A DNA stretch of 5,314 bases from Planctomycetaceae bacterium UBA969 (GTDB taxonomy: Bacteria > Planctomycetota > Planctomycetia > Gemmatales > Gemmataceae): the NCBI GenBank assembly GCA_002303765.1, contig DBCB01000188.1, positions 4,138-9,451 on the forward strand, given 5' to 3'. Shown piece by piece: positions 1 to 5,314 of this stretch; positions within the stretch are counted from its first letter, which is position 1; each line of letters begins with the position of its first letter. Made by a program: the position numbers and the translations under genes. The notes below the pieces were generated by a model. That model had not been told where the DNA came from, did no database searches, and saw nothing but the letters and a program-made list of their open reading frames with translations.

Positions 1-830
1 ACATAAAAAGTTTTCATATCTTTGCCTGCAAAGCAGCAGTTCGCGGGTTGCTCTGGAAAAACGATTGTTCCCAAATGCATGCCAGTGCTTGAGAAAATCT
101 GGATGCCAAGCCCTGAAGTAATGTAAAGATTGCCCTTGATGTCAATCGTAAGACCATCGCCACCCGTGTTGGTTTTTCCCGCAGCCTGCTTAAGTGAACA
201 AAAGACTTTCCCTTTGCCAATCTTGCCATGGGTTTCAATGGGATAAGCCATCATATCGGCCTGACCCGTGGGGATGACATAAAGTGTTTTTTCATCAGGG
301 GAAAGAATCACGCCATTAGGATTTGGCAGATCATCAATCAAGCGGGAAACTTTGCCTTCGGGTGAAAGATAGTACACACCTGTCTTGCCTTGGGGCAATG
401 GCATGGGCGCACGAAAAGCTGGATCAGTAAAATAAATGCCTCCATTATTGGCTACTACAACATCATTGGGAGCGTTGAAGCGATTACCCATGTTTTTATC
501 AATAATAATAGTGCGGGTTTTTCCATCGGGCGAATGAGCCACGATTTGTCCATCCATTTCGCAAGCAACCAATCTTCCTTTACCATCAAACATTAAGCCA
601 TTGGCATGATTCGACTTTTCGATGAACACGGATACTTTGCCATCTTCAACCTTATGGATTTTTTCATTGGGGATGTCGGAGAAGAACAGGTTACCTGCTT
701 TGTCTACAGCGGGCCCTTCAGTGAATCCAAAGCCTCCTTGAACTTTCTCGATTTTTCCAATGGGGCCAATTCCTTCGATGGTATCTGCGCCCAACGACAA
801 CAAAGCAACCGTCAAAATACTGGAAAACAT
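1..830 (-). CDS. SMP-30/gluconolactonase/LRE-like family protein (3' end outside window)
   Basis: Reading the minus strand from ATG at 830 gives 276 codons with no stop before the window edge. The protein matches the SMP-30/gluconolactonase six-bladed propeller family, whose members are metal-dependent lactonases or related hydrolases of sugar lactones. Visible signatures are FTEGP (residues 36-40; Glu38 likely metal ligand), NRFNAPND (116-123), YFTDP (133-137), PNGVILSPD (171-179; Asn172 likely ligand) and GGDGLTID (223-230; Asp225 likely ligand). The closing GKDMKTFYV motif sits at the window edge, so only a short C-terminal tail is probably missing. The first 15 residues (MFSSILTVALLSLGA) are hydrophobic and may be a secretion signal, although the n-region lacks Lys or Arg. 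An in-frame ATG at 836 exists, but GGAG lies 6 nt before the ATG at 830 and directly abuts the upstream one, favouring 830. Family assignment is firm; the true substrate is unknown. Confidence 0.9.
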   Translation of the reverse strand, partial: MFSSILTVALLSLGADTIEGIGPIGKIEKVQGGFGFTEGPAVDKAGNLFFSDIPNEKIHKVEDGKVSVFIEKSNHANGLMFDGKGRLVACEMDGQIVAHSPDGKTRTIIIDKNMGNRFNAPNDVVVANNGGIYFTDPAFRAPMPLPQGKTGVYYLSPEGKVSRLIDDLPNPNGVILSPDEKTLYVIPTGQADMMAYPIETHGKIGKGKVFCSLKQAAGKTNTGGDGLTIDIKGNLYITSGLGIQIFSSTGMHLGTIVFPEQPANCCFAGKDMKTFY

Positions 831-1087
831 AATCATCTCCGTTAAGGTGAAAAAGGTTTAAGCGCCTATGGTAGGTCAGGTTTACCCAAGATTCAATGGT
901 ATGAAAGGGGCTTTTTCAAGAATATGAGGGCAATAGGGATGAAATTGTAAAGAAATAAGTCAAAGATTGTCTCCTTGGAAGCATAATAACGCTAACCAAT
1001 GATAGAATAGTAATAGAGAAGCAGTTTTCTCAGAAGACGCAAAGAATTTGAAGGTAGCAAATATTTCGTAGCACAAGGGGAATTGCA
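831..1087. other. Divergent intergenic region between the SMP-30-like gene and the decarboxylase
   Basis: This 257-bp spacer separates two divergently transcribed genes, so it should hold both promoters. A candidate minus-strand promoter is listed separately. On the plus strand I see AT-rich -10-like words (CATAAT at 982-987, TAGAAT at 1003-1008), but none has a convincing -35 box at 16-18 nt. The plus-strand gene has a clear ribosome binding site, AAGGGG at 1075-1080, 7 nt before the ATG. No convincing small ORF, RNA gene, riboswitch or terminator hairpin was recognised. Confidence 0.6.
891..919 (-). promoter_or_regulatory. Candidate sigma-70-like promoter for the SMP-30-like gene
   Basis: On the minus strand, TTGAAA (919-914; 5 of 6 to the -35 consensus) is separated by exactly 17 nt from TTGAAT (896-891; 4 of 6 to the -10 consensus). 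Transcription would begin near 884 and give a leader of about 54 nt before the start at 830. This is a pattern match only. Planctomycete promoters are poorly defined and such boxes occur by chance in AT-rich DNA. Confidence 0.3.
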
Positions 1088-2263
1088 ATGCGCAAACCTA
1101 AGCAACTTTCGAGGGAAGATCAAGAAAAACTTGATAGCCTTACTCGAAACCTCGAAAAGGAACTTGAGCATTTCATTGGTTACCCCTGTAACACCCTTTT
1201 TGATTATTCCGCTTTATATCACTTTTTAAAATTGCCTTTGAATAATATTGGTGACCCCTTTGTCCCTACAAATTATCACATCAATACTCACGAATTTGAG
1301 CGTGAAGTAATTGAAATTTTTAAGAAGCTGACCAACGCCCCTAAAAAAACAACTTGGGGTTATGTAACCAATGGCGGAACTGAAGGAAACTTATACGGTA
1401 TTTTTCTTGCCCGTGAGATGTTCCCTGATTGCATGGTGTATTACTCTGAAGACTCTCATTATTCGGTCAACAAAATCTTGCGCTGCCTTCATGTTCGCAA
1501 CATCATGATCCGAAGTAATCCCGATGGAACCATGAATTTAGATGACCTTCGCGAAACCATTAAAATTCATCGTGATGTTCCCCCAGTTATTTTTGCCAAC
1601 ATCGGTTCCACCATGAAAGGTGCATGCGATGATCTTCTTGGCATTCAAAAAATCCTCAAAGATCTTGCTATCAAACGCCATTACATTCATGCAGATGCAG
1701 CCCTTAGTGGCATGATTCTTCCTTTTGTTGATAAATCGCCTGCTTGGGATTTTGATGCGGGCATCGATAGTGTTTCCATCAGTGGTCATAAAATGGTTGG
1801 CTCTCCTTTGCCTTGTGGCGTGGTTCTGGCCAAGAAGGAATATGTAGATCGCATTGCATGTGGCGTAGAATACGTCGGCACCCTTGATACCACCATCATG
1901 GGTTCGCGAAACGGCCTTACTCCGTTGTTTTTGTGGTATGCATTCCGCACCATAGGCCTCGAAGGGTTCCACGAAATCATCCAATCATGTATGAATGTTG
2001 CTGCCTATGCTGAAACAAAACTCAATGCGTTGAATCGCCATGCTTGGAAACATCCAAATTCCCTCACTGTGGTATTTGACAGGCCCTCCCCCACGCTTGT
2101 TTCTAAATGGCAATTAGCTTCGAAGGGCAGTATCAGCCATTTGATTGCTATGCCTCATGTGACTTGTGAAAACATTGATGAGCTTGCAGAAGATCTTGCT
2201 GGCGAAAAGCAAGATACTCGGAAAAACCGGAATTATCCTTCAACGGTTCGGAGAAGCTTATGA
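1088..2263 (+). CDS. hdc: Group II PLP-dependent amino-acid decarboxylase (histidine/serine decarboxylase family)
   Basis: This 391-residue protein resembles the PLP-type histidine decarboxylase of Gram-negative bacteria (Morganella type, about 378 residues) and the plant serine decarboxylases. It should remove CO2 from an L-amino acid in the cytoplasm. Visible are WGYVTNGGTEGN (90-101, PLP phosphate-binding region), DSHYSV (122-127, with His124 the likely ring-stacking residue), HADAALSGMILPF (201-213, with Asp203 pairing to the pyridine nitrogen) and SISGHKMVGSPLPCG (230-244, with Lys235 as the Schiff-base lysine). HADAALSGMILPFV is close to bacterial histidine decarboxylase. NIGDPF, the TIMGSRNG-to-LFLWY stretch and WQLASKGSISH recall plant serine decarboxylase, so histidine versus serine is open and the symbol is provisional. 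The last 20 or so residues are basic, polar and beyond the family core. The start is supported by AAGGGG 7 nt upstream. The stop overlaps the ATG of the tandem-ACT gene (ATGA), implying one operon. Confidence 0.93.
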   Translation: MRKPKQLSREDQEKLDSLTRNLEKELEHFIGYPCNTLFDYSALYHFLKLPLNNIGDPFVPTNYHINTHEFEREVIEIFKKLTNAPKKTTWGYVTNGGTEGNLYGIFLAREMFPDCMVYYSEDSHYSVNKILRCLHVRNIMIRSNPDGTMNLDDLRETIKIHRDVPPVIFANIGSTMKGACDDLLGIQKILKDLAIKRHYIHADAALSGMILPFVDKSPAWDFDAGIDSVSISGHKMVGSPLPCGVVLAKKEYVDRIACGVEYVGTLDTTIMGSRNGLTPLFLWYAFRTIGLEGFHEIIQSCMNVAAYAETKLNALNRHAWKHPNSLTVVFDRPSPTLVSKWQLASKGSISHLIAMPHVTCENIDELAEDLAGEKQDTRKNRNYPSTVRRSL

Positions 2264-2652
2264 AGCAGATTACCATTGTTGACCATGACAGGCCCGGATT
2301 GCTTTCAGACATTTCTGAATTATTGGGGGCAGCCGGTGTTAACATCGAAAGCATTGAAGCTGAAAGCGTCGATGCAACAGCGGTCATAACCTTGATCGTG
2401 GATAAATACGATGATGCACTGAGGGCATTGACAGTTAGCCCGTTTAATGCCATCAGCGAAGATGCGATGGTAGTGCGCGTTCCAGATAAGCCAGGGGAAT
2501 TGGCCCTGCTGATGAAACGCTTCAAGGATGCCAACATAAGTTTGCGAAGCTTGGTGATTTTAAAGCATGATGCAGGCCATGCCTTCGTCGCACTTTCCAC
2601 CCATAACAACGTAGAATCGCAAAACTTAGTGCGAGATATTCTGGTCGGTTAG
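2260..2652 (+). CDS. Tandem ACT-domain protein, translationally coupled to the decarboxylase
   Basis: This 130-residue protein consists almost entirely of two ACT domains. The first spans about residues 3-66, with the DRPGLL loop at 10-15 and GVNIESIEAES at 26-36. The second spans about 70-129, with DKPGEL at 76-81 and ANISLRSL at 91-98. ACT domains are small alpha/beta regulatory modules that commonly bind amino acids at the Gly-containing loop and the following helix, often across a dimer interface. No catalytic or DNA-binding domain is attached, so the likely role is a free-standing amino-acid sensor or regulatory subunit. The ATG overlaps the decarboxylase stop (ATGA), and GGAG at 2250-2253 lies 6 nt upstream, so the start is well supported and coupling is expected. 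The inferred partner is the decarboxylase; the ligand is unknown. The stop codon overlaps that of the convergent flavodoxin-like gene. Confidence 0.9.
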   Translation: MKQITIVDHDRPGLLSDISELLGAAGVNIESIEAESVDATAVITLIVDKYDDALRALTVSPFNAISEDAMVVRVPDKPGELALLMKRFKDANISLRSLVILKHDAGHAFVALSTHNNVESQNLVRDILVG

Positions 2653-3206
2653 CCAGGCATCAAGCGTTCATCTTTTTTATGAAGCGGATGTTGATCCTTA
2701 GTACCATCCACAAAACAAGCCACCCATTCCGCCAACCTTTTTCCCAACCTTCTGCAAGCTTCTTGGGTTTCTTCACCGCGAGGTTCGCGCACGGATACCG
2801 CACCATAATGCAATGTCATCAACTTGCTTACATAATCGGTAACGCCAAACACTAGAAACCCAAAATTCATCAAGACCATTAGAATAGATTGGCATGCGAT
2901 CTCGCTGCCACCCGCCGATCCACCAGAAGAAGAAAATGCACAAGCTATTTTCCCATCCACTTTCATCCATTGTCCTGCCATGGTTTCATCCCAGAACCGT
3001 TTCATCTTCCAAGAAAGCAAACCCATATTAGTTGGGCTTCCTACTGCTATGCCATCACACCAGATCACATCTTCTGCTTTTGCCTCATCAATTTTGATCA
3101 CCCTAATTTCCATATTGGGAATAGAGCGTGCCCCTTCGGCTATCAATTCCGCCATCTTAGCGGTGTTACCACTCATGGAATCATAAAGCACAAGTATTTT
3201 TCCCAT
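2649..3206 (-). CDS. Flavodoxin-family / WrbA-like FMN-binding oxidoreductase
   Basis: This 185-residue protein has a flavodoxin-like fold. LVLYDSMSGNT (residues 5-15) is the FMN phosphate-binding loop, SPTNMGLLSWKMKRFWDE (57-74) matches the second flavin-contacting loop of WrbA-type proteins, and FSSSGGSAGGSE (91-102) followed by HYGAV (133-137) matches the third. The family includes NAD(P)H:quinone oxidoreductases that reduce quinones by two electrons and are often linked to oxidative or stationary-phase stress; acting as a soluble cytoplasmic FMN enzyme is inferred. It is somewhat shorter and more divergent than canonical WrbA (about 198 residues), so no symbol is given; iron-sulfur flavoprotein or NADPH-dependent FMN reductase relatives are alternatives. 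The ATG at 3206 is preceded on the minus strand by GAGGG with a 7-nt spacer. The gene runs opposite to both neighbours, so it is probably monocistronic. The C-terminal 16 residues (KDQHPLHKKDERLMPG) are polar and variable. Confidence 0.87.
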   Translation of the reverse strand: MGKILVLYDSMSGNTAKMAELIAEGARSIPNMEIRVIKIDEAKAEDVIWCDGIAVGSPTNMGLLSWKMKRFWDETMAGQWMKVDGKIACAFSSSGGSAGGSEIACQSILMVLMNFGFLVFGVTDYVSKLMTLHYGAVSVREPRGEETQEACRRLGKRLAEWVACFVDGTKDQHPLHKKDERLMPG

Positions 3207-3362
3207 ATGCTCACCCTCATCCTTACATTAGTTGAAAATTTACCTAATGAATTAGTGTAACAAGAAATACCGTAGCTAGTTATTTCCTTTACTTGAACTT
3301 AATTCCTTGTTGATTCTCTAAGAAATATGGTTAGTCTACATTAACTTTTTAAGGAGAATAGC
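3207..3362. other. Divergent intergenic region between the flavodoxin-like and propeller genes
   Basis: This AT-rich 156-bp spacer must contain promoters in both directions. It holds an inverted-repeat cluster close to the flavodoxin-like gene (listed separately) and a strong ribosome binding site for the propeller gene, AAGGAG at 3351-3356, 6 nt before the ATG at 3363. On the plus strand, TTGAAC (3293-3298) with TCTAAG (3317-3322) at 18-nt spacing is a weak promoter match (4 of 6 in each box) that I do not call. No small gene was recognised. Confidence 0.55.
3223..3260. promoter_or_regulatory. Inverted-repeat cluster, candidate operator
   Basis: Two symmetries are nested here. The inner one is a perfect 5-bp palindrome with a 2-bp spacer, CTAAT-GA-ATTAG, at 3244-3255. 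The outer one pairs TTACATTAG (3223-3231) with TTAGTGTAA (3252-3260), matching at 7 of 9 positions as an inverted repeat. ATTAG or its complement therefore occurs three times within 38 bp. The cluster lies 17-54 bp before the flavodoxin-like start and about 100 bp before the propeller start, where a repressor could act on either promoter. No regulator is encoded in the window, and chance is possible in AT-rich DNA. Confidence 0.3.
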
Positions 3363-4652
3363 ATGCAGAAGAACTTGTTAAAATTAGCTATGATTATTTC
3401 GTTTGGATCGGTAATTGTTGGGAATGCATCAGCACAAGGGCCCTATGATTGGAGTCAATGGCGTGGCCCGCAACGCGATGGTATTTGCAAGGAAACCGGA
3501 CTTCTGAAAACTTGGCCAAAAGAAGGGCCACCTCTCGTTTGGAAAGTCGCTGGTATCGGGGGCGGATACAGCACACCATCCGTCGCCAATGGCAAAATCT
3601 TTGGCATGAGTTATCAAGCCGATAACGAAACCGTTTGGGCACTTGATGAAAAGAATGGCGCTAAAATCTGGGAAGTCAAAATCGCCTCCAAAGGTAAAGT
3701 TGGATACAACGAAGGCTCCCGCTGCACCCCCACTGTTGATGGCAAAAATCTTTATGTCGTTGGCGTCTCCGGCGATGTTGTATGCCTAGAATCTAATTCA
3801 GGAAAAATACTCTGGCAGAAAAACTTCGCCAAGGATTTCAAAGGCAAGATGATGTCCGGTTGGGGCTTCTCCGAATCTCCGCTAATTGATGGCGATATGG
3901 TTATTGTAACTCCGGGCGCTGATGACGCTGCCCTCGTTGCACTAGATAAAAATACTGGCAAGACAATCTGGGCTTCCAAAATTAAAGCTGGCGGTGGTGC
4001 AGGTTACGCTTCAGTTGTTATTTCTGAAGCTGGCGGTATCAAACAATACATCACTTGGCTTGGCAAATGCATCGTTGGCGTTAATGCAAAAGATGGTAAG
4101 CTCCTTTGGCGCTACGGAGCCAATGCAAATGGTACTGCAAATATCCCTACCGCAATTGTTAAGGATGACCTAGTATTCTGTTCCACCGGCTATGGCAAAG
4201 GAACAGCACTTGTTCGACTTATTCCTGATGGCAAGGGTGGTATCGAAGCCAAGGAAGTTTATTACCTAAAGGAACAAAGCAAGGATATTCAAAACCATCA
4301 TGGTGGCATGGTTCTTCTTGGAGATCATGTTTATTTTGGCACGGGCCATAACAGTGGCGTACCCTGCTGCTTGGAAATGGCTACAGGCAAAGTTGTTTGG
4401 AAGGAAGAAAAACGGCCAGGTTCTGGCTCTGCTGGTGTTCTCTATGCGGATGGGAGACTTTATTTCCGCAATCAGGATGCAACCATGAACCTACTTGAAG
4501 CCACCCCCAAAGGCTATAATTTGCTTGGTTCATTTAAGCTTGCAGAACCTAGTGGCAAAGCTAGCTGGCCTCATCCAGTGATTGCAAACGGTCGCCTTAT
4601 CATTCGCGATCAAGATAAAATCTTCAGCTATTCGGTCAAAGCTGCCCAGTAA
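3363..4652 (+). CDS. Secreted PQQ-like (BamB-type) beta-propeller repeat protein
   Basis: This 429-residue protein starts with a typical Sec signal peptide: Lys3 and Lys7, a hydrophobic core at about 8-20, and an ASA cleavage motif with cutting expected after Ala24. The mature protein opens with DWSQWRGPQRDG (29-40), a leader common in planctomycete secreted propellers. About eight propeller repeats follow, roughly at 70-107, 121-155, 171-207, 217-251, 261-302, 313-350, 356-392 and 403-426. Several carry the PQQ-repeat signature of an ALD or CLE strand, a T/S-G-K turn and a W (VWALDEKNGAKIW, VCLESNSGKILW, VALDKNTGKTIW). No dehydrogenase catalytic module, cytochrome c domain or anchor is visible, so a scaffold, binding or cell-envelope role is likelier than an active quinoprotein dehydrogenase. 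The start is fixed by AAGGAG 6 nt upstream. It ends in tandem stops (TAATAA) followed by an intrinsic terminator, and looks monocistronic. The family is clear; the ligand or partner is not. Confidence 0.92.
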   Translation: MQKNLLKLAMIISFGSVIVGNASAQGPYDWSQWRGPQRDGICKETGLLKTWPKEGPPLVWKVAGIGGGYSTPSVANGKIFGMSYQADNETVWALDEKNGAKIWEVKIASKGKVGYNEGSRCTPTVDGKNLYVVGVSGDVVCLESNSGKILWQKNFAKDFKGKMMSGWGFSESPLIDGDMVIVTPGADDAALVALDKNTGKTIWASKIKAGGGAGYASVVISEAGGIKQYITWLGKCIVGVNAKDGKLLWRYGANANGTANIPTAIVKDDLVFCSTGYGKGTALVRLIPDGKGGIEAKEVYYLKEQSKDIQNHHGGMVLLGDHVYFGTGHNSGVPCCLEMATGKVVWKEEKRPGSGSAGVLYADGRLYFRNQDATMNLLEATPKGYNLLGSFKLAEPSGKASWPHPVIANGRLIIRDQDKIFSYSVKAAQ

Positions 4653-4671
4653 TAACTTTGCTGGATTCCAG

Positions 4672-4708
4672 GGTCCATAGGCTTTTCGCCCGTGGACCTT
4701 TTTTATTT
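4672..4708 (+). terminator. Rho-independent terminator after the propeller gene
   Basis: GGTCCATAGGC (4672-4682) pairs with GCCCGTGGACC (4688-4698) across a 5-nt loop (TTTTC). The 11-position stem has nine Watson-Crick pairs, one G-U pair and one A-C mismatch. It is followed directly by TTTTTTATTT. It starts 20 nt after the propeller stop codon. The stem, tight loop and T-tract make this a convincing intrinsic terminator on the plus strand. Confidence 0.88.
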
Positions 4709-4726
4709 CTCATAAGAAACTTCGTT

Positions 4727-5314
4727 ATGGCTGATTCAATTTATGATGTCATCGTAATTGGCCTAGGCGGCATGGGTAGCTCTGCTGCAATGCAGCTTGC
4801 CCTTTCCGGGCTTAAAGTTCTAGGGCTAGAACAATTCGAACCCAATCATGAGATGGGTAGCTCGCATGGTAGAACCCGTGCTATCAGACTTGCCTATTAC
4901 GAAAACCCTAATTATGTTCCTTTGCTTAAACGCGCTTATCATCTTTGGCATGATCTCGAATGGCGCGTGGGCGAAACATTGCTTGAAGAATGTGGCTGCC
5001 TAAGTGTGGCTTATCCCAATCATGAAGTCATTCAAGGAATCATTGCGAGTTCAGCACTTCATTCCCTAGAAGTTGATTTCTTATCCCATGAACAACTTGC
5101 AGAAAAGTATGGGTTTCTCAATCTTCCTGAAAGCTATGTTGGAGCCTACGAAAAACTAGGTGGGTATCTTTGGGTTGATCGTTGTGTACGGGCATTTCAA
5201 AAAATCGCCCGCAATAACAACGCTGATCTTCTTTTCGAAACTCCTGTTACTTCCATTCGAAACGTTGGTGCGGATATCGAGGTGGATACACCCAAGGGAA
5301 AATATCTGGCTCGC
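4727..5314 (+). CDS. FAD-dependent oxidase, monomeric sarcosine oxidase / N-methyltryptophan oxidase family (C-terminus outside window)
   Basis: The first 196 residues are present and the frame stays open to the window edge; full family members are about 370-390 residues, so roughly half is seen. The N-terminus is an FAD Rossmann fold: YDVIVIGLGGMGSSAA has the GxGxxG glycines at 12, 14 and 17, and Glu35 at the end of the second strand should bind the adenosine ribose. GSSHGRTRAIRLAYYENPNYVPL (residues 44-66) matches the SSHGxTRxxRxAY block typical of MSOX/SolA enzymes. These oxidise N-methyl amino acids such as sarcosine, releasing formaldehyde and hydrogen peroxide. The Cys that carries covalent FAD in this family would lie past the window edge and cannot be checked, and neither can the substrate. 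No good Shine-Dalgarno motif precedes the ATG (only TAAGAAA), and the upstream terminator ends 18 nt before it. Family is confident; a related glycine or D-amino-acid oxidase-type role is the alternative. Confidence 0.88.
   Translation, partial: MADSIYDVIVIGLGGMGSSAAMQLALSGLKVLGLEQFEPNHEMGSSHGRTRAIRLAYYENPNYVPLLKRAYHLWHDLEWRVGETLLEECGCLSVAYPNHEVIQGIIASSALHSLEVDFLSHEQLAEKYGFLNLPESYVGAYEKLGGYLWVDRCVRAFQKIARNNNADLLFETPVTSIRNVGADIEVDTPKGKYLAR

Noticed and set aside
14..238. Short minus-strand open frame at the left edge
   Set aside because: It is out of frame with, and fully inside, the minus-strand SMP-30-like gene, which reads cleanly through this stretch to the window edge.
606..845. 79-codon open frame on the plus strand
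   Set aside because: It runs antisense to the N-terminal part of the SMP-30-like gene, whose family motifs settle the coding strand.
1027..1035. TTCTCAGAA palindrome upstream of the decarboxylase
   Set aside because: Four-base arms with a one-base centre are expected by chance, and nothing nearby repeats it.
1538..1984. 148-codon open frame on the minus strand
   Set aside because: It lies wholly antisense within the decarboxylase, whose plus-strand product has intact catalytic motifs. The antisense product resembles no family I know and has a composition typical of a shadow frame.
2195..2290. Possible frameshift at the end of the decarboxylase, since another frame stays open to a TGA at 2288-2290
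   Set aside because: The family core is already complete before this point, the alternative frame shows no recognisable family sequence, and the annotated frame ends in a well-formed ATGA overlap with a ribosome binding site.
2148..2609. 153-codon open frame on the minus strand
   Set aside because: It is antisense to the end of the decarboxylase and most of the ACT gene, both clearly real. The product is low in recognisable motifs and explained as a shadow.
2889..3260. 123-codon open frame on the plus strand
   Set aside because: It is antisense to the flavodoxin-like gene and runs into the intergenic region. The minus-strand frame has the FMN-binding motifs and a good ribosome binding site.
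1..5314. CRISPR arrays, insertion sequences, tRNA or rRNA genes, phage or defence genes
   Set aside because: No regularly spaced repeats, transposase motifs, terminal inverted repeats or cloverleaf-like RNA were seen. The genes present are metabolic or secreted housekeeping-type families.

Overview
The window looks like chromosomal DNA from a Planctomycetota-type bacterium. This is inferred from gene style. The PQQ-like beta-propeller protein opens with the DWxQWRGPxRDG leader common in planctomycete secreted propellers, an SMP-30/gluconolactonase-family gene lies nearby, short monocistronic genes alternate in direction, and Shine-Dalgarno use is mixed. Base composition looks moderately AT-rich by eye (not computed). 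No rRNA, tRNA, mobile element, CRISPR array or long repeat was seen.

Layout, left to right. (1) Positions 1-830, minus strand: an SMP-30/gluconolactonase/LRE-like six-bladed propeller protein, cut by the left window edge close to its natural C-terminus. (2) 831-1087: a divergent intergenic region with a plausible sigma-70-like promoter for the minus-strand gene. (3) 1088-2263, plus: a group II PLP-dependent decarboxylase of the histidine/serine decarboxylase family with all key catalytic residues. (4) 2260-2652, plus: a small protein of two tandem ACT domains that overlaps the decarboxylase by 4 bp (ATGA), so the two look translationally coupled. (5) 2649-3206, minus: a WrbA/flavodoxin-type FMN protein whose stop codon overlaps that of the ACT gene tail to tail. 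(6) 3207-3362: a second divergent intergenic region with inverted-repeat operator-like sequence. (7) 3363-4652, plus: a secreted PQQ-like (BamB-type) beta-propeller protein, followed by a strong intrinsic terminator at 4672-4708. (8) 4727-5314, plus: the N-terminal 196 residues of a monomeric sarcosine oxidase / N-methyltryptophan oxidase-type flavoprotein, cut by the right edge.

The only tight functional unit is the decarboxylase plus tandem-ACT pair. ACT domains usually sense amino acids, so the simplest reading is an amino-acid decarboxylase made together with its own allosteric or sensor partner. Whether the substrate is histidine (giving histamine) or serine (giving ethanolamine) cannot be settled by eye, because the protein carries features of both groups. 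The remaining genes look like ordinary metabolic or secreted single-gene units. The decarboxylase-ACT pair is the best candidate for something under-described; I see no evidence of a defence or mobile system.
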